Of a stretch of 64,000 nt of DNA, positions 38,400-50,420 are shown piece by piece. How positions within the stretch are numbered: position 1 is the first letter of the stretch; every line of letters starts with the position of its first letter. The stretch covers positions 186,001 to 250,000 of the forward strand of contig CM024185.1 of assembly GCA_013433145.1 (NCBI GenBank). Reading direction: 5' to 3'. The DNA is from Ascaris suum. Taxonomy: Eukaryota; Nematoda; Chromadorea; Rhabditida; Ascarididae. Under the pieces are notes generated by a model. It was not told the origin of the DNA and did not search any database. It worked only from the letters and a program-made list of their open reading frames with translations. The position numbers and the translations under genes were made by a program.

Positions 38400-41300
38400 T
38401 TTTTTTTTTGTATATATCTATTAGGCATAGAGTGATAAATAAGTTTTCAACAACTCAAAAGCGTTTACATTCACAAAAATGCTATAGAAACAATCTCTTA
38501 TCCCACTCTCTCTTATTAGTATCTTCTCTAGTTCAGTGAGTTGAATAGTGGTGTTTATAAACGTTAAACGAATGAAATTTCCCGACTGATATATACTTCT
38601 ATATGATTTATAGTAGAATACTAGTAGCAGAAATAATACTAGTAGACTAATTTATATGTGATTGTATTAATATATTATTTCCTTCTCGAATAATAAAATT
38701 TATTGAGTTATTGATTTGTGATAGTGTGATAATGAAATTGAATTAATGCACTTACTGAATGATAGCCATGTTCCAGCGTCGATGTTAAGAACGAGAAAAC
38801 TGATAATAAATAAAGTGTACATTCGGGTGAACATCTTCCTGATTGATGCAGAGTTATTTGGGAACTGAAAGACTTGAAGTTCATAAGATTTTCTGAATTA
38901 TATTTTTCGCGAGGGGAACGAATAATAAAATTACTAGTATCGGGCAACATTGCAACAGCAATTACTTTCTACTGCTTTCATTTTAATTTCGCCTCTTAAT
39001 AATATCACCTCGTTATTTAAATCCGACAAAATAAAAATATCCTTCCTTATATAGATCCTAAATTTACAACATATCATCTTATTAGATATGAGAAAACTCA
39101 ACGACGATAGTTGATATTCAATAACAAATGCAAACAAATCTAAGCACTTTCGACATTCCCGGCAAATGATACCTCACTTTGAAATGTTCATTCATATATA
39201 CAAGCTTAGATATCCCAACTTTGAGAGTCGTCATTTCGAAACTTGGAATTAAAAAAAGAGCTGATAAAAATGCAAAGAAATAAAAACAACGCGTTTAATA
39301 TAGAGCGGCAATTCGATTGGTGACGTTCAGATATTAAATCAGCGGTCGTTTCGATGAATTTTACTCATATTTTCATCAACATAGCTCACTCATTACACTA
39401 AACGCTTAATAAGAATATTTTGAATTATTGTTGTTTCTAATGGAAATTTATCGTGAGAAGAGGATTCAAAAAAAAAAAAATGAAATAGACTTAATGAGAG
39501 CAAAGAGAGTAACAATGATCAACGACCAATAAGTAGGCAGAATCTAAAATGTGCCTATAGAAAGAGAAAGATTGCATCGATGAAGAAATTATGCTATAGA
39601 TATAGCATGATTTATTCACCTGTAACAGATTTCATTAGACCATCCGGTTGCATAAATATTAAAAAAAAAAACGAATAATGCGTCTTATATAGCAGCAGTG
39701 GAACAATAACGAATAATGCGTCTTCCTATGACCAAAATATTGCACAAATCCTCCATCGAAAGTTCGTTTCTATTCATAACCAAATATTCATAGCAAAAAA
39801 ATTCGCTTGCAATTTTCACAACACTATAATTTTGCAGAACGTGAGCAATCATTGAAAAATTTTGACTTCAGAATTATTATGAAACTTTGAACCTTTTATC
39901 GTTAGTGTTTTTTCTTATTGCATTATAGGGAAAGATGTGCAAGATTTAGAGTACAAACGCGTAAAAGACTCTTGCAAGCCTGAGTTTCGACTATCAGATT
40001 TGTTCGCCCATTCATCCGATCATTTTCTATAGCAACTCTTTGCAGATAAAGGTATAATTATACCATCGAGAATTATGCTACTATATCATATGTGCCCTTC
40101 TAATATTGATCAAGGAAGGCGTGGAAATTTTTTAAATCCATCTGTTCGACAACTATGTGTTTTTGCCATTCGCCCATGCTCCACCAATATATGAAGAAAT
40201 TACAAAATTGGCGATCATTTCGCACAATCTTGATTATGTTTGCGGCTGAGACAATTTTTATAATTTTGTTTGTTTCAAATTTAGGAATAAAATAAACAAA
40301 ACGAGTCAGATAAGTTTATACAACGATCCGAATAAGTTAATAAATCGCTAAAAAAATAATCTCATAGCAAATATTGCAACAATTATTGTCAATCTAATAA
40401 CGATTAAACCAAATATTGCAATAACTAGATGTTGCAAGTTGTTTAAATTGCATCTTTCGTTGAAAAACTTTCATGCTATATGACTTCCATAAATTCTATG
40501 GAAATAGTAATAAGCTAATGAAATCGAAAAGCTAGGTATATCTCATTCATTGTCTGCAACATCAACAGAAAAAGAGATGATGAGCGGAAGAGCGGAAGAA
40601 ATTTATTGTGTATATTCCGGTGAATGAACACAACTAATAGAAATAGATGAGATTCAATAAAAGAAATCCAATACAAAAGGTTTTCATTGCTTTTAATTAA
40701 TTCCGCTATATATGAATAAATGAGCAATTCATTCAACTGATTACAAAGAAATTTATTGAATTTCATTAAATTTGAGAAAGTGCTAAGCTCATTCGATTCT
40801 TTAAATTCATATGAATATTTTAGCATGATAAAGTTGAACTTAATATACGAATGTGGTTATTATTGAGCAAAGTTTCATAGCGTTTATATTGCTTTATCCA
40901 TAACAAGCGACCAACTAAATGCAACATTCTGCATAGTTAATTCATTTTTTAATTGTAAAGAAAGAAGGTGACCGGCCGGCTCGAACAGTCGCATTTTTGA
41001 TTTATAATTTTTATCCGGAATAATATCCGCAAAAAAAGAGCTCGGAGGTACTCTCCCGATAAGCTATCAGTCCGGAATTCTATTCATATATAACGAGTAT
41101 TAACAACAACATATGAAAGAAGAGAAACAATCTTTCATTAAAAAAATCACGCTTTTAGAAAAGTCTAAAGTATGGGATAGAAAAGGCTTTTGAGAAATAT
41201 CTGTCTTGTAAATGAAGCGCAAGTAAATATGAGATAACGAAAAGTAATCTGAGATAAGTAAAACATATCGTTGTGAAAAAAAGAAGTAATCAAATTTCAC

Positions 41301-44300
41301 AAACCGTTAAAGGAAATAAACTGATGGGATTTAATGACGCGAACACGAGATTTATTAATTTTATTGACAGCCTTACATATTTCTGATAGCAAACAAATTA
41401 TGCGGCTGTCGCTAATGATAATTGATCTTTATAATTTCAGCAGGTGTAGTGTAAAACTGAAATGCATATCATAATAATAAATGAACAACAATTGCATTCT
41501 AATTTCGCCACATAGAAGCATTTCCTTCATTATATGGCAACAATATTCCTCGAAAGCTTTTCAATAAACTTTCACAATAAACATAGGTGATTTTAAAGGA
41601 TTGGAGCTGTTATACTTTATCATTGGCTTAGTACCGTAACGAATTTTTGAATAGTGACGACTTTTTTTTTGTTACTCGAAAGGTCAACGGGCGGTCTATG
41701 GTTGAAATTTAAATGAAAAAAAAATAAAACAAATAAACGGTTTTTGCGTTTGAGAAAATAATTTCCTCATAGAAAGATTTTAAAAACGATTTTTTTTTTC
41801 AAAGAAATCTGCCATTTCCATCGCAATTTTCAGTGGTTGTAATGATTTGGTTAGAAATAAATCGAGGAATTTTGAGAAGCAAATGAGCGAAAGACATTAA
41901 AATGAATACTTTTTTGAGATAAGTAATTAAAGCTTTTTCAAAAAATTATATTAATTATTGAAAATCATATTTACAAAAGTTGTCAATCTATCGGATAGCA
42001 CCTATTTATCCCTTATTTAAGTGAAGAATCAAATGGGCAATCTTATCGCGAATATTTTAAAATATATTTATTCTGCTAAGTATGATGGCATGTACAGTTA
42101 ATGAAATAACTTACAATTAAAGAAATAAATAATCGTAAACGAAATAAATGACAGTTAAAGAAATAAATCGCAACTAGAAGAATAAATGAAATTTTTTCGA
42201 ACAAAAGAATTTTGATCGATAGTTGTGTATTGACCAACAAATGTTCATTTTCGATCAGCACAATTCTAGGGATATATATTCAACTAAATGGAAATTCCTT
42301 TCCAACAACTTTTGAAAATGAGTCTATTAAAATTGCTGTTTTCATCTCATATTTCCACCAAATTGCCATCCCTAGTCAATGAGATAATATTTCTATGATG
42401 TATTTGTATATGAGAATTTCCTCTTCCACACAACTATCCAAGCAGCTATCGCAAGTGATTGAAATGGTCATCGATATAACATGACGCTGAAATGATGTAA
42501 ATATGTATGCGCCATCTATACGCTATGAGGAAGTGGGCCAGAATTTGTGACCTAATCATAGAAATTATTTTTTCTCAACAGTGGATATCCTAGTGGCATC
42601 TCATCAATGTTATTTTAAGTATGAACACTAATTGTGACTATTGATTGGTCATATGAGCATTCATTACGAGATTATGAATGCATGAAAATCGCTCCGATTT
42701 TAAAAGAGAGTAGATCTTCATCAAAGCTCTTCTAGATAATTTTCACCTAATTGAAAGGTTTTTTTTTCAGAGAATATGCTTACAACTTTATGAACATCCA
42801 AGAGAAAAAAAGCAACATAAATCGTTCTTTCATCTCACAACAATAGAGTTCATCTCACTAAATGAGTGTATAGAAGCGTAAAATGTCAATATTCGATGCG
42901 TAAATGAATGACTTTTACGATACACTATTCGTAAATGTGGATTCCTCGTATCGAAATGCTTCATTTCGATGGTGATTGCCTCTTTGCCTGTTAAACTAAC
43001 TTATTTAAGCATCGTAAAATTTGACAAATAATTACAAAGAACTCGTAGATATACATATCAGTTATTGCGTAATCAAGATTAAATCTCTTTGAACAATTGA
43101 GAAAAACAATTAACAGTTATTGTAAACAACGAAAATTAAGCTTAATGCTTTATATTTCTTTGACGTATATGAGAGAAATTTTTGAAACAAGAATTGACAA
43201 TGAGTGAAGAAAAAAAGATAAAAAAATTTGACCAATTATTGAATTTTGACCAATTATTTCTTTATAACGAATTTGACCAATTATTGAATTTTCGAAGTGA
43301 TCAAAGCAAAAAAATGAAACAAAACGAAAGGGAAAAGATGAAAATTTCCACTAACCAAAAATTTAAATTTATTTTTGGAAAAATTTGGCTAAATTTGATA
43401 GAAAAAAAAATTTGCTGATATATTATTGAGTTGATCAGTAATATAGTATTGAAGTTACTGATAAAAATATTAATATCTTTCTTTATCTACACTAGGTGAC
43501 GACTCATTTCTGCTGTTAAGATATCGAATATAACGCGTATTCTGCAATTAAATGACTACTCGAACATAAAAATTTTGATGACCATCATAACACTCCAGGA
43601 CCTTATCAGTTATCAATTTGGAAGCATCTCAAGCATTAAATAATACCAAAAATGTGTTAGTGCAATGAATTTTTCTTCATTTGCCGGGCATTGAATAGCA
43701 AATACATTAGAAGATCCTTATTGAAGCAAAAGAAGTACATTAAAAGGGAAGTGTGTTTATTAGTTCTAACTATTGAGGCACTTGGTGCTCGAACTTCTGG
43801 TGTCTCTCAAACTTAAGTTTCTCGAAATTCGAGAACACCGAAGCGCTATCGGAGTCCTCGAACAAAATTTTCACGTCCTCGAACATACGAATAGAAGCAT
43901 GCTGATTTGTATAGAAGCCAAAAGCGACCCAAATCCTAGCGAAGTGAAAAACTTCAGCCAAAACAGCTCTTAGCACAATAAGATTTAGTGAAGCGATAAG
44001 TAACGTTACTCGACGATTAATGCTTCAAAATTACGATGATAGAAATTCCAGAGAAAATTCCTTTAAAATATTTCTTTGTGGAAAAAGCAAAAAAAAAATT
44101 ATAAAGGAATATGAAAAATCCTATTATCTCATGAATGGATACCGATAGCTCATGAAAAAAATCAATCTCATTATCAGTTTTGAAAATAATTAGAATATCT
44201 ACAGGTATTTTCAACGAGTGATTTTGAGGATAGCTAGCAAATTAAGCTTTGCAAACTTGGAATAGAGCCTCCACACCAACTGTTGGAAGTAGGTTTCATC

Positions 44301-46600
44301 ATGCTCAAGTACGACTACGGCTACATATACAAGTGCTCTTGTCTTTTCGTATTCCTAGTACCGAGCACTGCGCTATTACTGCTTAGCATTAGTGCCTAGA
44401 CTATTACAGCTGCCGTTAACAACTGCTACAAATTAGTATTAGCAGTTCCAACTCCTTCCCTTATGAGTAGCAACAATATGGTTAAAATAATTGTTATCAG
44501 CGATATTAGGTAAACAGTATTGAGAGCTAGCAACGATATCAGTTACGGTAATAGCATTTGGAATCCCAAACAAGCTGAGAGGCAAAGAACTGTCGGCGTT
44601 CCAAAATTTCTAAGGCGGAGAAGTGTCGCTCACTGATAATGTTGGCATTCGTGCAATAATGGCAATAAGTGGCAATATTAAGCACTAACATTAGTAAAAA
44701 ATAATTAACAGCACTAACATAAGTCGTTGGAATCACAAAATAGAAAGCAGACGCAGAAAAGTTTATAAGTCAAGCGAAGAGTGGACAAGGTGGATTCTCA
44801 TAAGTGCCAAGAATGAAATTAAAGAAATTCAAATCAAATAAGTGTCGAAGAGTGCTTGAGCAATTAGCGCGTGATTTGCGTGTTTTCTTTTTTTGGATCA
44901 TGCTCATCTCAACAATCAACTTTATAAATTTTCTCGGAAAATGGAAAATGCTGAATAATGCCTTAGTATTTTAATGAAATAAGTTACGAAAATCTTTCTT
45001 GAAAATATTTGGTTAACTATAACTCAACCGGAGTAGAATAAAATTGTTGCAGTCGTAAATACATGCATTTTTTTTTCACATTTGGATCTCCATATGTTTC
45101 TTTGAATGTGATGGATCAACATAATATACGGCATATAAGAGTGGTGCAAACTAAATTATATTCAGCAACTTTTCAACTCCAGCTCCAGTGGTTCCCCAGT
45201 TGAAACTAGAATGTACGCAGATAAACGCATATATGCATATACGACATCGCTAAAACGGATTTTTAACAAACAAATTAACAAATGCTCATAATTAGGCTCA
45301 TAAATATAGCAGAAATATAAAGGAAGCGAGAAGGAAGCGGAAGGGAAGGGGATCCTAATAGCAATGCTTTTAATTATTCTAGTCATTTATATAAACTGGA
45401 CAGATATATTTTGCTGCCGAAACGTTGAGAAGAAATTTGCATTTCCAACAAATGGGAATCTGCCGCTTATTTTTTTTTTTCGTATCAAATGAATTCTCAT
45501 AGCAAATTCGGGTTAAATATTTGTTTTTTTTTTGCGATTTTTACAATCGTTCTAACGCTATCTATGAGAGTGGTTGTCGTATGTGGTCGTATATATCTAT
45601 TTGTATATAAATCTGAAAATAATTTGCTTTCCAAAGTTTTTAAATTCTTCCGATTGACCAATACGCAATGGATGTAGAATAAAAAGAATGATATAAAGCG
45701 AGAATATAAATTGAAAAAGCAATGAATAAATTGAATATAACTCGAAAGATTCGCTGACCAATTTTTCTACAATGGCTCGAAGGCAGCAACGCCTTCATAA
45801 AAAGTAAAGAGGAAGGATCAGATATATTTCACTCTAATTATAAGGAAACTCTAGACTTTTGCGGATGGTTACAAACAATTTTCATAGGGTCACTTGGCCA
45901 ATTTTGTGCACTAATATTTTCCAAGGATAACTGGTGGGATACGACACCCAACATAAAAACAATTCGCACTTCCTTTCTATGCGAATGAACCCTCCTCGGT
46001 TCAAACTTCGTTAGCAAATTTAACTAAACCATCTGTCATCCGGTTTCACTTTTTACCACCATAAGCGTGGACCGAGGATCGGTGACGCTACCTGGCTCTA
46101 ACACGATGCACATATGATCATAGTCCTCTTAATCGACTGTCCGATTACCATTACAGTAGCATTTGCTCGGGGAAATCGGCTCAACGGAAGCTGGCATCAA
46201 CTTCACTCTTTGTCTCTTACGGTTCATTCGTTCGCTATATTCCCCACAGGATGATCAGGAATGAAGCAAAAAAGAAATTACTTATTATATATAAAGTTAG
46301 TGTCTAATTATAAACGGTCGGTTTCTTAACTGCAATAAGTTCCTATTGCTTGGGAAAAGCTTTGGATGTAAGCGAAAAATCACGATGTAACGTTATGCCC
46401 ATGGCTAAGAAAGTCTTTATGGTACTAAAGAGACTGTTAGGAAATAAGATGCTCTACAAACAGAAGCATCTGGTTTCGTTTGCAAAGAATACCTTTCCGA
46501 GTTTTAACTTCATCATGTTTATTAGCCTACGCAATTCCTCATTGTCTATCTCAGTCATTATCATCATCCTAGGTGAACACAACTGCATGGAGTATCCATG
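38400..46600. other. AT-rich desert, no supported gene
   Basis: Many T and A runs and short AT-driven frames. Notable only are a FDQL-coding triplet repeat at 43227-43285, a slightly G+C-rich 200-bp island open on both strands at 43770-43976, and a degenerate TAG/CTA-rich tract at 44340-44720. None has splice-supported coding structure. Confidence 0.45.
43227..43285. repeat. three copies of TTTGACCAATTATT
   Basis: Exact 14-mers start at 43227, 43245 and 43272. They fall inside an ATG frame (43182-43418) and would encode repeated Phe-Asp-Gln-Leu, but that frame is otherwise Lys/Asn-rich and not credible as a gene. Confidence 0.7.
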
Positions 46601-46685
46601 CCGATAATGCATTTTGGGGAGGCCGATGAAAGAATAAGCGAAATCAATCTATTATACTGCTACAGAACTCTTTGCCTCAGCGGAA

Positions 46686-47200
46686 ATGAAGTTATGCGAC
46701 TCCTGCATGAACAGCGTAAAATTGTTGCAATCTTCACCGGATTCAGATAGACTTGGAGACCAACCAATCAAGACTCAAAGCATCTTATGGGATACTGAAG
46801 CTGAAAATTTTTCAATAAACACGAAGCCAACGATCAACAAAATGGTAAACATCATCCAGCTTTGCCAGTCATTATGATATTTTCGGTTTTTATTTTTCAT
46901 CGTTATGCTGTTAGAGCATTCCTTCAAAATCTCACTGGAATTCAAAACAACTAGGACGAACAAGCTTCCATGCAAAAGCCAACGACTGGAAAATATTTCA
47001 TGCAGGAGACCAGAAAACCATATTTTCAGTCCCTCGAGTTTTTGCTCGGTAGATGTGCAAATTCACATTTTTACTGATACATCGTTGTAGGCGTACGCCA
47101 CATTTATCCACCTCGTTTGCAACATCGCTTCCACATGTCTGTGCTTTCGAGAATAAGCTAGACTAGCATAGGCTCAATTCAAGCTGTCATAGTTTCGGGC
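46686..47200 (+). mobile_element. decayed BEL/Pao retrotransposon (RT end to RNase H)
   Basis: A first frame (46686-46877) has SPDSDRLG, then TQSILWDTEAENFSI, which matches the BEL/Pao RT segment where a K-V-L-G-(I/L)-x-W-(D/N) motif is followed by a D/E-x-F-x-I strand. About 150 bp on, another frame gives VQIHIFTDTSL, an in-frame TAG, then AYATFIHL. This corresponds to the (H)-x-F-(S/T)-D-(A/T)-S-x-x-x-(G/A)-Y-(A/G)-A block of BEL/Pao RNase H. The frame breaks and stop codons show it is non-functional. No LTRs were found next to it. The upstream frame at 46350-46607 may be part of the same wreck. Confidence 0.55.
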
Positions 47201-47495
47201 TTCTTGCCAATGTAACTGGCATCAGGAAAGGTAACTTTATTGCTGGTCAAGTACACATCTTTATAGCTTCGCGATTTTCTATGGATCGATTCTGAGCACG
47301 ACCTAGTTTGATTGGCCAATCGCAAAAGAACATAAGCTGCCATAAATCATTCACAACCATTAAAAGAGTGGAATGAAAATCCAGTCGACAGTGGGCTGCA
47401 TTTTGAAGAAAATTCAGCAATATCGCGACTAATGGATGCATTCTAGTGGAAGTGTCCACAACAAATCATTGACCGTGGTCTTTATTGTTAATTTT

Positions 47496-47822
47496 CTAAT
47501 CATTTGCATGTATCACTACTTTCTTGTCGATCACATTCTCAATACATTCAACGGCGTCGGCAGAACGCACCTTTTTCCAGTTGAATAATTCCCAATCAGT
47601 CCAAGCACATAAGCCTAGTAGGCGTTTTATTTGTTCGGTACGAAAAGTTAGAACGACGCAAAGCACTAGAACCTGTACAAAAGTTTCCGAAAAAAAGGCG
47701 AGCCCAGCCAGAAGTTTCTTCATGAGCTTTTGGATTGTCTTCATGAGCTCAGCCACGAAATCAGCATAGCGACTGAAAAAATTGGACCTTCCGATATCGT
47801 TTGGATTGTCTCTCTTCGGCAA
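47496..47822 (-). mobile_element. non-LTR retrotransposon fragment (pre-RT linker)
   Basis: A 108-codon minus-strand frame contains LTFRTEQIKRLLGLCAWTDWELFN followed by a helical stretch ending IDKKVV, shown here in parts. The layout, F/Y-R-x-x-(D/E) then L-x-x-x-D-W-x-x-(L/F)-F and a 20-25-residue helix ending (I/V)-D-K-x-V, is the linker just upstream of RT in CR1-like elements. No RT follows in the proper direction; the RT piece at 48.5-48.9 kb lies upstream on this strand, so the two are rearranged or separate insertions. Confidence 0.4.
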
Positions 47823-48498
47823 GTGGTCTTTTTTGAGTTGGCGAAATCGTGGAAGTTGTTAATGCTCGATTATGCTGTTAAACGAGCTTTTTCAAGGTGT
47901 TATTAGTGCCTCCCTTTGTCTTTCAACAATACGCTTCAGCAATCAGCAATATTAGTGGCTCTTTCAGCTTGCATAATCCACCAAAAAATACCTGCCGCCT
48001 GCCCATTTTCCGTGTTTTGGATTATATTTCTTACCTTCGAATTGATGATTGAAAGGCTCATTACTTTTTTTCTGCGAGAAAATTAGGATCAGTCCCGCCG
48101 TCATACAGTTGCGAGTAGAAAAGATCTCGATGTTGTGGTTAATTTTTTGGTTTTATGTTCTACGGATCTAACGCTTTTTATCAGCTCAGTCATTTTTTTT
48201 AAAATTTGCAGCTAACGAGCTCTTCGCCCGTTTTAATTCTTTGATAGTTGCAGCTTGCCTTATTGAATGCAGGCTTTTTTTGCAATGGTTTTCACATATA
48301 TTCACTACGATAAACAATTTCAAACTTCTCAAAAATCTCACATCAGTGTGCAAATTTGCAGGATGCAAATCAACAACTAAGGGCCTTGAACGTTTTGCGT
48401 AAAATCTGCGGACAAAACAGGAGCCAGTTAAGAATGGGATAACTTTTTTGCACTTAAATCTCGAATTACAACATGGGAGGTCGACAAAAGCTTAGTAT

Positions 48499-48930
48499 CT
48501 AGAAAGGGTGACATTCATGGCGGAAGTTGATGTGCGAAACGTGGCATTTGTCGTATAAAATATGTAAATGCCACTGCTTCGACCATTCAATGGGAGCATA
48601 AAAGTGCGTTTTTTTACAATATACGAAAATCAATAGCCGGACTGTGCAGTGGATGATAAAGTTTTCACTTATTTGCCGAAGGCTTGCGCACGCTGAATAA
48701 CATGTCACTAATATTATTTACATGGATTAAGAGAAGTAAGTGCCTAAGGGAACTAATTCCCTGCAGGATATTGTTGACTATCTCGAAACTTTCGAAAAGA
48801 AAAGCTCCAACCTTAACCTTGAAGGATGTTTTTGAAAAGAGAGACACCATCCATTCAGGGAACGATCGAGATAAGCCAAAGGCTTTCAATTTATGGAGAA
48901 ATGCTAGCATGGTTGATGAGCATCCTAAGT
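48499..48930 (-). mobile_element. non-LTR (CR1-like) reverse transcriptase pseudogene fragment
   Basis: On the minus strand 48910-48665 reads KLKAFGLSRSFPEW, then SLFSKTSFKVKVG, then NILQGISSLRHLLLLIHVN. This aligns by eye to the RT block K-L-x-x-(F/Y)-G-(I/L)-x(5)-W, then S-(G/N)-x-(P/L)-Q-G-S-x-L-x-P-x-L-F-x-(I/L)-(Y/F)-(I/V)-N-D. The Y/F-x-D-D box is lost. In another frame 48499-48600 gives IEWSKQWHLHILYDKCHVSHI, matching the (L)-x-x-W-x-x-x-W-x-(L)-x-x-x-x-x-K-C-x-(V/H) end of RT domains. Frameshifts between the parts mark it as dead. Confidence 0.6.
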
Positions 48931-49260
48931 GATCCTTAGATCCGAATTAAAATGGGCGTATGCATGACATTTATAGAATAGTACTGCCGAAGAGAGTATA
49001 CTTCGACAATATAATAATATTCTATAATCAAAAAAAAAGTCTTTCGCAATCTATTTTTTAAAATTATAATTTTGCGATTGTAGGTTTGCATCATCACTGC
49101 TCAAAGATTTGATTTCTTCAATAAGAACAAAAAGCGATTAACTATATTTTCCGCTCCTTTCAACACAAATCAATCGAATACAGATAACTTTTGCAACACA
49201 CTATCAATCGATCTCGAAGTGTCATATCACCATTTGGTTCTTATTTAATGCTAGTGATAT

Positions 49261-49446
49261 TCACATCGAAAAGTGAAAGCGTAACGTTGGTTTACCGAAA
49301 TGGTATTCGCTAGGAATATCTAGATCTTTTCCAACGGAAGGCTTGAGATATCTGATGCGGGATAGCTTTAGAATTAAAAAAAAATGAAGCCGCCTATATT
49401 CCCACGTAGTATGCTCATTGTAGGCGTAAATTTCCTCATTAAGCAC
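49261..49446 (-). CDS. coding-like minus-strand frame, unknown
   Basis: A 61-codon frame from a non-ATG start to TGA has coding-like composition (LNEEIYAYNEHTTWEYRR, then KPSVGKDLDIPSEYHFG) and a donor-like TTTCG|GTAAAC near its end. It lies 330 bp upstream of the RT fragment on the same strand and may be part of that element or an exon of something else. Not recognised. Confidence 0.22.
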   Translation of the reverse strand: MLNEEIYAYNEHTTWEYRRLHFFLILKLSRIRYLKPSVGKDLDIPSEYHFGKPTLRFHFSM

Positions 49447-49605
49447 AACGTCTTTTAATTAAAACCAATGTAAGGTGGACGATTTTCATCATATTGAGGC
49501 GATAGCTGCAGCATTCTGCCTGTAGAGTGCATGCTTGTGATGCTATAATATTGGGGGATCGTAGTTCAAAGGGCAAACAACGTTTTTAAATTGTAGCTCC
49601 TATAG

Positions 49606-49797
49606 ATGATTGCTGCGGCTATTGTGGCTTGTGGCTTACTTGTTGCGACCGTTGCGACCGAACTTCCAGTATATCACAAATTTTGTTGTGTTAGATGTGG
49701 AATTTCAATACGTTTTTGCAGTAATTATAAATGTTTTATATTTGAACGCTCTTCCAAGTGCTCATGCTACTTTGTAGTATATCTTCGCTTGGAATAG
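49606..49797 (+). CDS. possible small secreted Cys-rich peptide
   Basis: ATG at 49606 sits two bases after an acceptor-like CTCCTATAG, a usual setting for a nematode spliced-leader site. The 63-residue product begins with a hydrophobic signal-like segment (MIAAAIVACGLLVATVATE), with probable cleavage around residue 18. It then has seven Cys: C27, C28, C31, C38, C43, C52 and C54, i.e. CC-x2-C-x6-C-x4-C-x8-C-x-C. This resembles the build of short disulfide-rich secreted peptides, but the pattern matches no family I can name, and an odd Cys count suggests a missing exon. The C-terminal YFVVYLRLE is hydrophobic. It could still be a chance frame in AT-rich DNA. Confidence 0.35.
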   Translation: MIAAAIVACGLLVATVATELPVYHKFCCVRCGISIRFCSNYKCFIFERSSKCSCYFVVYLRLE

Positions 49798-49929
49798 GGA
49801 GGGGGGAGGGGAGCGAGGTAGAAGGGAAAAGGCGACCGTCATTTTTCTCGGCATAACCTCGAAGCTCTCAAATATGATAACCGGACATGCATACTTTTGC
49901 ACCGTCTTGAAGAATTCCATTTAAGGCGA

Positions 49930-50420
49930 CAATAATCCACGGGATAATATTGTAAGATAGACCAGCCGGCTGTAGATCAAGCGGGATAGTGAGCTGTACA
50001 CGGTAGGTCGAAGGAGGTCAACAGCATGCAGGCATATTGAACGACTACACAGCATGGGTCATGAAGCTAGCCTGAGCCAGAATCGAAAGGATATAGAAGA
50101 GGTTGGTGTGCTCATATGTCGCTGAGCCTAGGTGTGGATTCCAACTGCTAGACCGTTCTCAAGGCCGAGTGGGCCTACTTTGGTCGTGGGTGAACGTGAG
50201 GAGATCAGCGACAGTGCGGGGTTCACAGATGCGACTACGGGATCGTGCCGACGATCGAAGCATCCTTGCGAACAAGTCCCTACTTATTTGTCACATTATC
50301 GCATAGTGCGATAAACTGTTTGTCCTTATACATGTGTCGTCTCGCAGTTTATTCAACCGCATCTCCACAACGACTGCATATCCTTAAGGACACCTGGACG
50401 GCTAGAAGAGCCAAAGGGGG
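49930..50420. other. G+C-rich island of unknown nature
   Basis: About 490 bp is clearly richer in G+C than the flanking desert. It is open in two overlapping plus frames (50103-50306, 50132-50314) that give Arg-rich, unfamiliar peptides. It contains a perfect 8-bp hairpin (TTATCGCA/TGCGATAA, 50296-50314). It looks like a non-autonomous repeat or pseudogene rather than a gene. Confidence 0.3.

Noticed and set aside
40515..40826. 103-codon minus-strand frame
   Set aside because: The composition is what AT-rich DNA gives by chance (Leu/Phe/Asn/Tyr/Ser). No motif or splice support was found.
47524..47769. Plus-strand Ser/Arg-rich frame
   Set aside because: The opposite strand carries the recognisable non-LTR linker motif.
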